From contig CAWEKI010000008.1 in assembly GCA_963809695.1 (NCBI GenBank), positions 1 through 64,000 of the forward strand: DNA of 64,000 nt, given 5' to 3'. The translations under genes were made by a program, and so were the position numbers. Below, piece by piece: positions 35,962-44,738 of the stretch. The notes under the pieces are model-generated. The model was not told where the DNA came from. It worked only from the letters and a program-made list of their open reading frames with translations, and ran no database searches. Within the stretch, counting starts at the first letter, position 1, and the number at the start of each line of letters is the position of its first letter. Source of the stretch: JAGDMJ01 sp963809695 (lineage in GTDB: Bacteria > Bacteroidota > Ignavibacteria > UBA10030 > UBA6906).

Positions 35962-36783
35962 ATGCCATTGCATATTTGCGTTCTTGGCAGCTCAAGTGCC
36001 GGCAACTGCACCGTTGTGTGGAACGGGACTCACGCGCTGCTCGTCGACTGCGGGTTCAGCCCGCGCTATACCTTCCGTAACCTCAGGGCTCTTGGACTCG
36101 GACCAAGCAATCTTACCGGCGTCCTGATCACACATACCCATGCAGACCACTTCAACGAGAATGTCCTGGGGTATCTCTTGGAGTGGCGCGTTCCTATTTG
36201 TACGCCCGAAAGCGTGGCCACAGATCTTGCAAGGAAATCGCCCGCTGCCAGGTTGGCGGCCCGTCAAGGACTGCTCAAGACCTTTCGCGATGGTGCGCTG
36301 GAAATCGGTCGGTTCGATGTCGCGTGCTTTGAGGTTCCTCACGACTCCCCGGGAGGGTGCTACGGATACGGAATCATGCACACGGAAGGGCAGACCAAGC
36401 GCACTGTGTCTGTAGCCACAGATGTCGGGTTCACGCGGGATGGCTTGCGCGACCGGTTCGTTGACACGGATGTTATTGTATTCGAGTCCAATCATGACCC
36501 GGATATGCTCGAAAACTCCGGTCGCCCGGAATGGTTGAAGCAGCGGATCCGGAAGATAGGTCATTTGTCCAACCAGCAATGCGCAGGCTTTCTGGCGGAC
36601 GTCTTCCATCACTCCTCACGACCCCCGGCGGCGGTCGTGCTTGCGCATATCAGCCAGACGTGCAATACCAATGCACTGGCACTCGAGTGTACGAACGGTG
36701 AGTTGCAGAGGAACGGATTTTCCAATACCCTCGTCGTCGAAAGCTTCAAGATGACCGCCAATAAGGTCGTGACCGTCAAGTAG
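35962..36783 (+). CDS. Metallo-beta-lactamase-fold hydrolase, WalJ/YycJ-like
   Basis: 273 residues of the MBL superfamily. The metal-binding motif THTHADH occupies residues 57-63, preceded by LLVDCGFSPRYTFRNL as in WalJ/YycJ proteins. The later conserved elements VATDVGFT, VFESNHDPDML, GHLSNQQCAGFL and HISQTCN also match that family. WalJ-like proteins are cytoplasmic nuclease-like enzymes linked to DNA replication or cell-wall control in Firmicutes; here the biological role is not known. The gene stands alone, 83 bp after the lipoprotein gene with a REP-like hairpin between. Confidence 0.88.
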   Translation: MPLHICVLGSSSAGNCTVVWNGTHALLVDCGFSPRYTFRNLRALGLGPSNLTGVLITHTHADHFNENVLGYLLEWRVPICTPESVATDLARKSPAARLAARQGLLKTFRDGALEIGRFDVACFEVPHDSPGGCYGYGIMHTEGQTKRTVSVATDVGFTRDGLRDRFVDTDVIVFESNHDPDMLENSGRPEWLKQRIRKIGHLSNQQCAGFLADVFHHSSRPPAAVVLAHISQTCNTNALALECTNGELQRNGFSNTLVVESFKMTANKVVTVK

Positions 36784-36894
36784 GCGGTTTGGAGGGACAC
36801 CCCTTCCTCTTGACTCTCACCGCTCCATCCCGTATTTTCGTTTAGAAATCACTCTCCGCAGCCTTTTCCGACTCCATTTTCCGGAGGTCCGGAC

Positions 36895-38199
36895 ATGAGA
36901 ACGCGAGAAACCGAAGCTTCCAACCGTCCCACACAGATTACCCTTTCCATCCTGGGTGAGCTCTTCCGTGCCTGTCCGAACCCCGAGTTTGCCGTGCGGC
37001 TCTGGAATGGGACCACATGGCGCCCTGACGCGAGCCTCCCCAGTCGGTTCACGCTTGTGCTAACATACCCCGGAGCCTTGCGGAGGATGCTGGATCCGCC
37101 TACGGAGTTGACAATGGCCGAAGCGTATATCTTCGGGGACATCGATATCGATGGGGATATTGAAGCAGCGTGTTTCCTCGGGGATTATCTGCGCTCTGTG
37201 GAATGGAGCGTTCCGGAAAAGATTCGCCTGGGTCTCCGGCTGCATACCCTGCCCAAAAATGGGAATGAACCCGTCGGTCGGCATGCGGCCAAAGTCCATG
37301 GAAGTCTCCACAGTGAGGGGCGGGACCGCCAGGCCGTGTCGTATCATTACGACACATCGAACGATTTTTTTTCCCTCTGGCTCGACAACCAGATGATATA
37401 TTCCGCTGCCTATTTCAAGACACCTGAAGATGATATCGACACGGCCCAGGAGCAGAAGCTTGATTATATCTGCCGGAAACTTCGCCTCCGTTCCGGAGAA
37501 CGGCTTCTGGATATCGGCTGTGGATGGGGGGGACTGGTTATGTTTGCTGCACGTGCATACAAGGTGCATGTCCTGGGAGTGACGGTCAGCAACCGGCAGG
37601 CGGAGTTCGCTGCTGCGCGGATCCAGGAGGCTGGTCTCTCGGACATGTGCAAGGTTGAGATTCGGGACTACCGCGAGATTGACCAGCCAGCAGGTTTCGA
37701 TAAACTGGTGAGCGTGGGGATGTTCGAGCATGTGGGTGAATCGCGGTTGCCGCAGTACTTCTACCAGGCCTGGCGCCTGTTGCGCCCAGGGGGCGTGTTT
37801 CTCAACCACGGCATTTCCCTGAATCCCACGGACGTTTCTTTGCCAGGGCCTTCGTTCTCTGACCGCTACGTGTTTCCGGACAGCGAGACCGTGCCGATCG
37901 CAACGACGCTCGGGATCGCGGGCAAATCGGGATTCGAAGTGCGGGATGTTGAGAGCTTTCGGGAGCATTATGCGCTCACCCTCCGCCGGTGGGTAGCCCG
38001 CCTGGAAGCACATCATGAAGAAGCCACCAGAGCGACCGACGAGACCACCTATCGTATCTGGCGTCTCTTCATGGCCGGGTCTGCCCATGGCTTTACAAAA
38101 GGAAAGCTGAACGTGTACCAGACGCTCCTGGTCAAGCCGGATAATGGCCTGAGCGGCTTGCCGCTCAGCCGGTCCGACTGGTACGCACACTCACAATAA
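36895..38199 (+). CDS. Cyclopropane-fatty-acyl-phospholipid synthase family methyltransferase
   Basis: 434 residues. The N-terminal about 140 residues form the lipid-binding part (AYIFGDIDIDGDIEA). The SAM-binding domain shows AVSYHYDTSNDFFSLWLD and LDIGCGWGGL (residues 205-214), GVTVSNRQAEFA and VSVGMFEHVGE, all hallmarks of CFA synthases and mycolic-type methyltransferases. The enzyme adds a methylene or methyl group to unsaturated acyl chains of membrane phospholipids at the membrane surface. It is followed after 12 bp by an EF-P paralogue, so they are probably cotranscribed. Confidence 0.88.
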   Translation: MRTRETEASNRPTQITLSILGELFRACPNPEFAVRLWNGTTWRPDASLPSRFTLVLTYPGALRRMLDPPTELTMAEAYIFGDIDIDGDIEAACFLGDYLRSVEWSVPEKIRLGLRLHTLPKNGNEPVGRHAAKVHGSLHSEGRDRQAVSYHYDTSNDFFSLWLDNQMIYSAAYFKTPEDDIDTAQEQKLDYICRKLRLRSGERLLDIGCGWGGLVMFAARAYKVHVLGVTVSNRQAEFAAARIQEAGLSDMCKVEIRDYREIDQPAGFDKLVSVGMFEHVGESRLPQYFYQAWRLLRPGGVFLNHGISLNPTDVSLPGPSFSDRYVFPDSETVPIATTLGIAGKSGFEVRDVESFREHYALTLRRWVARLEAHHEEATRATDETTYRIWRLFMAGSAHGFTKGKLNVYQTLLVKPDNGLSGLPLSRSDWYAHSQ

Positions 38200-38211
38200 A
38201 GAGACAGATAA

Positions 38212-38784
38212 ATGATCTCCGTTACAGATGCAAAGGAGGGCGTGACCGTTCGCATGGATGCCAGGCTCTTTCGAGTCCTCGGAGTCGTCCGGCATTCCGG
38301 GAGTGGTCAGATGCACGGTTTTGTCGAACTGAAGCTGAGAGACCTCCACACAGGGCATTGCTTCGACAGGCGGTTCAAACAGGGGGACCGGGTCGAAGAA
38401 GTGGATCTGGTGAAGCGGTCCATGGACTTTCTCTACTCTGATGTGGATGCTTGTTACTTCATGGATCCCGCTAGCTACGAACAGGTGGGTGTGCCGCATC
38501 AGGCAATGGGGAGGATCGAAAAGTTTCTCAAAGAAGGGACGCGGGTCACTGTGGAACTGCTCGGCGGGGAAGCTGTCTCTATTCAATTTCCCCGGGTCGT
38601 TGAGATCAAAATCTCAAGCACGGGACCGGGGATCCGGGATGGTTCCGACAGCACCATGAAGGAGGCTGTTCTGGAAAACAATATGGAAATCCTTGTTCCA
38701 CAATTCATACAGACAGGTGACTGTGTTCGGGTAGACACAGAAACCATGCACTACGTGGACAGAGTGATGTCCAGGAAGACCTGA
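38212..38784 (+). CDS. Elongation factor P paralogue without the modified lysine
   Basis: 190 residues with the three-domain EF-P fold: KOW-like N-terminal domain, central OB (YEQVGVPHQAMGRIEKFLKEG) and C-terminal OB domain (VPQFIQTGDCVRVDTETMHYVDRV). In EF-P the tip loop PGKGQAF carries the Lys (or Arg) that is modified and enters the peptidyl-transferase centre to relieve polyproline stalling. Here the loop reads SGSGQMHGF: Ser31 sits where Lys is expected and the loop is two residues longer. It is therefore a divergent paralogue, probably not modified by EpmA, EarP or YmfI-type systems. It is encoded right after a CFA synthase gene. A canonical EF-P is presumably encoded elsewhere. Confidence 0.85.
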   Translation: MISVTDAKEGVTVRMDARLFRVLGVVRHSGSGQMHGFVELKLRDLHTGHCFDRRFKQGDRVEEVDLVKRSMDFLYSDVDACYFMDPASYEQVGVPHQAMGRIEKFLKEGTRVTVELLGGEAVSIQFPRVVEIKISSTGPGIRDGSDSTMKEAVLENNMEILVPQFIQTGDCVRVDTETMHYVDRVMSRKT

Positions 38785-38891
38785 GGTCCCGGCGGTCTTC
38801 CGGCTTCTCCCGATTTTTCCGCTTTTGATTCTCAGGTCTCTGAACCCATTCTCCGTTTTGTTCTCCATTCCTGATTTCGTACATTATCCCA

Positions 38892-40025
38892 ATGAAACCC
38901 CTTCGCATTGTCCATACTGCGGACAATCACATCGGGCTCCGGTTCACCAGCCGGCCATACCCGGATGAACTTAAGAAGAGACTTGTCGAGGAACGGTTCC
39001 TTGCGCTGGAGCGGACCGTGCAGGTCGCGAACGGTCGGGGAGCGGATCTGCTCGTCATTGCCGGGGATCTCTTCGAAAACACCCGGGTGCCCGCATCGAC
39101 CGTCACGCGAACTGCCGAAATTCTCAGTGGATTCACGGGAATAAACGTCGTTGTCCTGCCGGGCAATCATGACTTCTACGAGCCGGGGAACGAGACGCTC
39201 TGGGGACGCTTCTGCGATGCCATGAAGGCGAACCTTGTGGTTCTTCTGAGCAAGGAAGAACCATTGTCGCTCTTTGTCGGCGAAATTGAAATCGTCTTCT
39301 ATCCCGGCCCCTGCATTTCGAAACACTCCACTGTCAATGCCATAGGATGGGTGGAAGGGCAGTCGAAAAATTCCGCTGCCGTCAATATTGGGATCGCCCA
39401 TGGCAGCGTTGCGGGAGTATCACCGGACAGGGACGAGAAATACTACCCCATGACGCCGGAATACCTTCGCAAGGCAGGAGTGGATTTCTGGCTGCTGGGC
39501 CACACGCATTTGCGGTATCCCCGCGAGCCGCGGGCCGAGGGTTCTCTTTTCTATATTCCGTCCACCCACACGCCGGACGGGTTCGACTGCGACCACGATG
39601 GATTCGTCTGGTGTCTGGACATCCAGGCAGGCAAACAGGTCGTTGCGGAATCAGTCCGGACCGGGGCATTCCGATTCTATGAGTGGCGGAGAACCATCGA
39701 TTCCATGGCATCGCTCGAGGATCTCCAGAGGGAGATCTCGGCACTGGACCCTGACGCAACGCTTCTGAAACTTGTTCTCAGCGGCCGCCTTTCCGAGGAC
39801 GAGATCGGCCGCCTTGGTGAATTCAAAACAGAGGTCGGCGAGAAGTTGTGCTTTGCTGAAGTCTATCACGACAACGTGGCATTGAACATTGACCGCGGCT
39901 ATATTGATGCACACTTCTCGCGCGACTCGCTGCCGCACCGTCTCTTGAGCGCGTTTGCCGCAAGGCCGGAAGACAACCTCGTGCTCCAGCTGGCGCACGA
40001 ATTGATTAAAGAGGCCCGGCAATGA
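38892..40025 (+). CDS. SbcD/YhaO-like metallophosphoesterase (DNA repair nuclease)
   Basis: 377 residues. The calcineurin-like phosphoesterase motifs are complete: RIVHTADNHIG (Asp11, His13), IAGDLFEN, VVLPGNHDF, GIAHGSV and LGHTHLR. It is the nuclease half of an SbcCD/Mre11-Rad50-like complex that processes DNA ends and hairpins. The protein lacks a signal peptide and is cytoplasmic. The ATPase gene begins inside its stop codon (ATGA overlap), so the subunits are made together. The shape is nearer to YhaO than to classical SbcD. Confidence 0.88.
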   Translation: MKPLRIVHTADNHIGLRFTSRPYPDELKKRLVEERFLALERTVQVANGRGADLLVIAGDLFENTRVPASTVTRTAEILSGFTGINVVVLPGNHDFYEPGNETLWGRFCDAMKANLVVLLSKEEPLSLFVGEIEIVFYPGPCISKHSTVNAIGWVEGQSKNSAAVNIGIAHGSVAGVSPDRDEKYYPMTPEYLRKAGVDFWLLGHTHLRYPREPRAEGSLFYIPSTHTPDGFDCDHDGFVWCLDIQAGKQVVAESVRTGAFRFYEWRRTIDSMASLEDLQREISALDPDATLLKLVLSGRLSEDEIGRLGEFKTEVGEKLCFAEVYHDNVALNIDRGYIDAHFSRDSLPHRLLSAFAARPEDNLVLQLAHELIKEARQ

Positions 40026-42439
40026 TTCTCCAGCAGATCCGTTTGCACCCGTTCGGCGGTGCCACGGACCACCCGGTAGCTTTTGCACCGGGTTTGAACG
40101 TTGTGCTGGGACCAAATGAAGCCGGCAAGAGCACCCTGGTCAACGCGCTGCGATCCGTGCTGTTCCGCCCCACCCAGCTGACATCCGCCAGGTTCCGGAA
40201 TGAAATGCAGGTGTACGTGCCCGTGACGGGAGGGGACACCATACGGGTGACGCTGCTCTTCACCGTGCATGGCCAGGGGTACACGCTCGAGAAATGCTGG
40301 GGGGCATCCAAGGCATCCCGCCTTTGCCTTCCCGGCGGCGGCGAACTGACCGGCCCGGAGAAGGTGGAGAAAGAACTTGCGGGACTGCTGCAATACGGCG
40401 AAGGGACATATGACTATGTCCTGCTCACCTACCAGTCTCACCTTGCCGGAACTGTGGATGCGCTACGGAACAACCCTTTGGAATCCACCGAGGCTCTTGC
40501 CTCGCTCCTGCAGCGAGCAATTTTTCAGTCCGATGGCGTCTCCATCGAGAGGCTGAGAGCGTTGGTCAGGGAACGCGAAGACGCGTACTTTGGCCGGTGG
40601 GACCGGAAGAAATCGGCACCGGAGGACGGTCGCGACTTTGATAAACCGTGGGAGAAAGGGGTCGGGAGGATCCTGGACCGTTGGTACAACGTGCGCGGGA
40701 CGGAGCAAGCATACCGCGAAGCAGTCGCGTATGAAAAGGGGATCGACGACTTCGCAGCCCGTACGAACATACTCCAGAAGGAAGTGGATGTCGTTGTCGA
40801 CTATGTGAACACCCATGCGCCTTTTGTTTCCGATGCGCGGAAGCGAAGCGCACTGGGCGCCCGCCTGGAGAAGATCAGCGTGGAGATCCCCCGGCTGCGC
40901 GAGATCCAGCAGCAATGGCCCCGCAGTGAAGAACAGATAAAGCGCCTCCATGACGAAGTAACCGCTCTGCGCGATCAATACAAGGCTCTCCAGGCCGAGC
41001 AGAGGCAGACTGAGGAGTTCCTGGGCCAGCAGGCCCAGCGGGAAACCTATGCCAAAGCCAGCAGAGAGCATGAGCGGCTGGCGGAGGAAGAACGCCGGCT
41101 CGCCACTCTCCGGGATATCGGCGACAGGGACATGAAACAGCTCAGGGATGCTGAGACGGCTCTCAAAGGGTTGCAGATCAAAATGGAATCACAGAAGCTC
41201 GCCATTCGGATAGAAGCCAGAGTTACGTTCAGTGCACGATTGAAAACAAGCGCGGGAGACCACGAGCTCCGGGTGCCGGCAGGGGAGAGCATCAACGAAA
41301 CAACGAAAGGTTCTCTTGAACTGTCGCATGCAGATTGGACGCTTGGCGTCCGGTCTGCAACCGACGATGCCCTGGCACTTCAGCAGGCACTCGAAACCCA
41401 GACCGCACGCTACGCGGACCTGTGCCGGAAAGCGGGAGTTGCCTCCCCGGAAGAGGCGCTCTCGGTGCAGCGTGCATACGACGACCAGAGAGCCCGGGTG
41501 GAGAAGGCGAGGTCCGCCCTCAAGGCCCTGACAGGGAAGGAGTCGTACGAATCAATGGCGCTGCGCATGGAGAGTCTTGCCGTGGCGACTCCCGGCCGCA
41601 GCGTGATTGCGATCAGCGAACTGATGAAACAAGTAACGGCGCAGGGAGAGAACAAGAGCAGGGATGAGAAAGATTTGCAGCGACGATGCATGGAGTGGAC
41701 GGAACGGTACACAGATCATGATCACCTCCTCGACCTCCTTGTCCGGTATAAGCAGGATGCGGCGGATCTGGAGCGTCAGTTGGATGCGCTGGCGCCTCTT
41801 CCCAGCGGCGTGAAGGACGCAACAGAATATGTGGCCGATTTCGACCGGGAAAAGGATGAACTCGCCGCGAAGAAGGAGAATCTCAGCCGGCTGCTGCTCG
41901 AAAAGGCTGCATTCGAAAAAAACGAGCCCGAGCAGCCCCTGGAAGAGCTGCGGGACAAGTTGCGCGAACTCCACGCTGATCTTGAGTCGGCCCGGGCGGA
42001 AGGTGAAGCCTATGCCAGAATTCATGAGGAACTTGAGCGGCTCGTCGGCACATTGGATGAAAAGGCCTATAAACCCCTGCAAGAGCGCTTTGAACAATTT
42101 GTCGACCGACTGACACTTCACCGGTACAAAACACTTCAGATGCAGGGGCCGCTGCCGGTAAAGATTGGAGATACCGACAGGTCGTTTTCCCTGGCAATGC
42201 TTTCCCTGGGGACTCTCGATGTTCTCGCCCTGGCTGTCCGTGCGGGGATGGCTGAATACTATCTGGACGGAAGCGATGGCTTCATCCTGATGGATGATCC
42301 CCTGGTCAACCTAGATCCGGAACGACAGAAGGCCGCCGTCGGGTGCCTTCAGGAATTCGCAAGCCGAAAACAGGCCATCATCCTGACCTGCCACCCGACA
42401 CATGCCGGGCTGCTCGGCGGAAACCTGATTCATCTGTAG
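40022..42439 (+). CDS. SbcC/YhaN-like SMC-type ATPase
   Basis: 805 residues: Walker A GPNEAGKSTL at residues 30-39, long coiled-coil arms, and a C-terminal half with SLGTLDVLALAVRAG (degenerate signature) and Walker B FILMDDPLVNLDPERQ. This is the Rad50/SbcC-type partner of the upstream nuclease. I see no CxxC zinc hook at the coil apex, and the protein is shorter than typical SbcC (1000 or more). YhaN-like proteins share the segment LCRKAGVASPEEAL seen here. The pair probably acts on DNA ends or stalled forks. Coupled translation with the nuclease gene supports a stoichiometric complex. Confidence 0.85.
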   Translation: MILQQIRLHPFGGATDHPVAFAPGLNVVLGPNEAGKSTLVNALRSVLFRPTQLTSARFRNEMQVYVPVTGGDTIRVTLLFTVHGQGYTLEKCWGASKASRLCLPGGGELTGPEKVEKELAGLLQYGEGTYDYVLLTYQSHLAGTVDALRNNPLESTEALASLLQRAIFQSDGVSIERLRALVREREDAYFGRWDRKKSAPEDGRDFDKPWEKGVGRILDRWYNVRGTEQAYREAVAYEKGIDDFAARTNILQKEVDVVVDYVNTHAPFVSDARKRSALGARLEKISVEIPRLREIQQQWPRSEEQIKRLHDEVTALRDQYKALQAEQRQTEEFLGQQAQRETYAKASREHERLAEEERRLATLRDIGDRDMKQLRDAETALKGLQIKMESQKLAIRIEARVTFSARLKTSAGDHELRVPAGESINETTKGSLELSHADWTLGVRSATDDALALQQALETQTARYADLCRKAGVASPEEALSVQRAYDDQRARVEKARSALKALTGKESYESMALRMESLAVATPGRSVIAISELMKQVTAQGENKSRDEKDLQRRCMEWTERYTDHDHLLDLLVRYKQDAADLERQLDALAPLPSGVKDATEYVADFDREKDELAAKKENLSRLLLEKAAFEKNEPEQPLEELRDKLRELHADLESARAEGEAYARIHEELERLVGTLDEKAYKPLQERFEQFVDRLTLHRYKTLQMQGPLPVKIGDTDRSFSLAMLSLGTLDVLALAVRAGMAEYYLDGSDGFILMDDPLVNLDPERQKAAVGCLQEFASRKQAIILTCHPTHAGLLGGNLIHL

Positions 42440-42546
42440 GGCCTAAACAGGCCCGATCCACAACAGTGAATCGGCATCCAGATCTGTCCAGGACGACATG
42501 GAGATGAATTCAAACAATCAATCAGCCTGGATTAATTGACACGCGT

Positions 42547-43635
42547 GTGAAACACACCGCCATCGTTCTGCTCGGGATTGTCTCTGCCATTTTTGTTGCC
42601 AAGTACTCGGTACGGCTCGGGGCTCACGGAATTCTCTTCGGAGCAATGTACTTTGTTGCCTTCGTGGGAATTGCAATATCTGCGGCGCAGGTTGCAGACC
42701 GCCTGAGGACTCCTTTGAGCGGCAGACTCCTTGCGCTGGCAACGGGCGGACTGGCCGTCCTGGCTTTGATCGCCGTCCTCATCCTGCCTCCGGCAAGCCG
42801 CGTGGGAAGACTGCCCGCGATTGAGGTCTGGCTTTCGGACCTTCTGGCCGGTGCGTTCCCGTATCATGCCCCAAATCAACCTTCGGGCTTTCCCATCCTG
42901 TTTCTTCTGGCGTTTCCCGCCTATGCTCTGGGCAATGCGGGATTTCTTGAGGTCGTGGCAATCGCGTTGTTCGGAGCTGCTCTTTCGAAACGCGATAGGA
43001 TGGAGACCAGGGGTGCCTGGCTCCCATTCATCGTGCTTCTCATTCTTCCTTCGATCTACTACGAAGTGATCGTGCGGAGCGAGCTCTTTTTCAATATGAC
43101 GCTTGTGCTGGCCCTTATCGTCTTCACAGACGAATACCTGGCCGGGCAGAAAGTGGATTGGAAGTTTGTGGGCAGGGCATTCCTCTTCGGGTTGGTGCTT
43201 TCCACGCGGTCCATCGTCGGACTTGTGTATGTGACATATGCGCTTTGGCGGTTCCGGCATGAACCGTTACCCGGGGTACTTTTCTCTTTAGTGGTCGTGC
43301 TGACTTTTCTCCTTACCCTGGCGCCATTTATCGTGTGGAACCCGGCACTCTTCTATTCGAACGGTCCCTTCAGCATTCAGTTCGGGTATCTCCCGCTCTG
43401 GATCGTTCTGCTTTTTATTGCCGCTGCAATTGTTGCTGGGCTGGCCGTGCGTGAACTTGAAGAAGTGCTTTTCGCCAGCGGTGTGCTTCTCTTTGCGATC
43501 GTGTTCGCCGCCTTTCTGCTCAGAGTGAATGAAGCAGGATTCGGCGCGACCCTGTACATGGATCGGTTTGATATTTCCTATTTTGTCTTTTGTACCCCTT
43601 TTCTCCTCTACTCGCTCCATGAACGAAGGATGTGA
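42547..43635 (+). CDS. Polytopic membrane protein, glycosyltransferase-C-like, unknown
   Basis: 362 residues, GTG start, with about ten predicted membrane helices. The loop after helix 3 (LLAGAFPYHAPNQPSGFPILFLLAFP) and the overall layout resemble integral-membrane glycosyltransferases (GT39/GT87 type) that use polyprenyl-linked sugars, but the usual acidic pair in the first loop is not obvious. The function is unknown. No ribosome site precedes the GTG. The dehydrogenase gene starts 10 bp downstream. Confidence 0.6.
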   Translation: MKHTAIVLLGIVSAIFVAKYSVRLGAHGILFGAMYFVAFVGIAISAAQVADRLRTPLSGRLLALATGGLAVLALIAVLILPPASRVGRLPAIEVWLSDLLAGAFPYHAPNQPSGFPILFLLAFPAYALGNAGFLEVVAIALFGAALSKRDRMETRGAWLPFIVLLILPSIYYEVIVRSELFFNMTLVLALIVFTDEYLAGQKVDWKFVGRAFLFGLVLSTRSIVGLVYVTYALWRFRHEPLPGVLFSLVVVLTFLLTLAPFIVWNPALFYSNGPFSIQFGYLPLWIVLLFIAAAIVAGLAVRELEEVLFASGVLLFAIVFAAFLLRVNEAGFGATLYMDRFDISYFVFCTPFLLYSLHERRM

Positions 43636-43645
43636 GGACTGCGCC

Positions 43646-44599
43646 ATGGTTATCACCGTGCTCGACGCCTACACGCTCAATCCCGGAGATCTTAGCTGGG
43701 ACCCGCTTCTGCAACTCGGCGAGTGTCGTATCTACGAGCGTACGAGCCCTGGAGAGGTCGTTCCGCGCGCAGCTGGTTCGGATATTCTCTTGACCAACAA
43801 GACCGTGGTGTCCCGTGCGTCTATCGAGCATCTGCCCGGGCTCAGGTACATCGGGGTGCTTGCGACCGGATACAATATTGTCGATGTCAATGCTGCGACA
43901 GAGCGGGGGATCACCGTAACCAATGTTCCGGGCTACGCGACTACCTCCGTAGCGCAAATGGTTTTTGCCCACCTTCTGAATCTCACTTTGGGGATTAGCA
44001 GGCATACCGAATCGGTTCGCAACGGCGGATGGGCGGCTTCAAAGGATTTTTGCTTCTGGGAGACGCCGCTCTCGGAGCTTGCCGGGTTGACCATGGGCAT
44101 CGTCGGCTTCGGGCAGATCGGGAAAGCGACCGCGCGGCTGGCCGCGGCTTTTGGAATGAGTGTGCTGGCTGCAGACCGTCCCGGGGAGACGCTCCCGTCC
44201 GAGGAAGGTGTGAGGCAGGTCTCTCTGGATGACCTGTTCAGGCTGAGTGACGTGGTGAGCCTGCACTGTCCTTTGACTTCCGACACAAAGGGGCTGGCAA
44301 ACGGTTACCGTCTGTCGCTCATGAAACCATCCGCCTTCCTGATCAATACCAGCCGGGGGCTGCTCGTGGATGAAGCCGCGCTTGCGCGGGCACTCAATGA
44401 AGGACGTATTGCCGGCGCCGCCCTTGATGTTCTCTCTGTCGAGCCTCCGCCCCGGGATCATCCGCTGGTCCTGGCAAAGCACTGCTTTATTACGCCACAC
44501 ATAGCGTGGGCAACGACACAAGCCCGCACCCGGCTTCTTGCCGTGGTCGCAAAGAACATTGCAGCTTTTCTTGCCGGTTCTCCGCAGAACCGCGTTTGA
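43646..44599 (+). CDS. D-2-hydroxyacid dehydrogenase (glycerate dehydrogenase-like)
   Basis: 317 residues. The NAD-binding domain shows GIVGFGQIGKATARL; the catalytic Arg lies in INTSRGLLVDEAAL, the Glu in LDVLSVEPPP and the His in ITPHIAWAT. The N-terminal region GVLATGYNIVDVNAATERGITVTNVPGYAT fits glycerate dehydrogenase/hydroxypyruvate reductase better than lactate dehydrogenase. It reduces a 2-oxoacid or oxidises a D-2-hydroxyacid with NAD(H) in the cytoplasm. I start at the ATG at 43646 with GAGG upstream; the open frame extends further upstream over the preceding gene without support. Confidence 0.9.
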   Translation: MVITVLDAYTLNPGDLSWDPLLQLGECRIYERTSPGEVVPRAAGSDILLTNKTVVSRASIEHLPGLRYIGVLATGYNIVDVNAATERGITVTNVPGYATTSVAQMVFAHLLNLTLGISRHTESVRNGGWAASKDFCFWETPLSELAGLTMGIVGFGQIGKATARLAAAFGMSVLAADRPGETLPSEEGVRQVSLDDLFRLSDVVSLHCPLTSDTKGLANGYRLSLMKPSAFLINTSRGLLVDEAALARALNEGRIAGAALDVLSVEPPPRDHPLVLAKHCFITPHIAWATTQARTRLLAVVAKNIAAFLAGSPQNRV

Positions 44600-44608
44600 C
44601 CTGGTGTT

Positions 44609-44620
44609 TACCCTAGGGTA
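44609..44620. promoter_or_regulatory. 12-bp perfect palindrome TACCCTAGGGTA
   Basis: The palindrome lies 10 bp after the dehydrogenase stop and about 118 bp before the BaeRF-like gene. It has no loop, so it is unlikely to be a terminator; it could be a dimeric regulator site. The rest of the gap shows no gene. Confidence 0.25.
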
Positions 44621-44738
44621 GTTACTCTAGCTCTTGGGAACCTGAATACGTCCATCTCCTGATTGCCTTTTTTTGCGGGATTTCAACATTAAAAGGTACG
44701 TACGCTCGGCATGAGGAACTCTTCGTCAGGAGAAAACG

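Noticed and set aside
44609..44620. TACCCTAGGGTA as a terminator
   Set aside because: No loop and no T-run; kept only as a possible operator.
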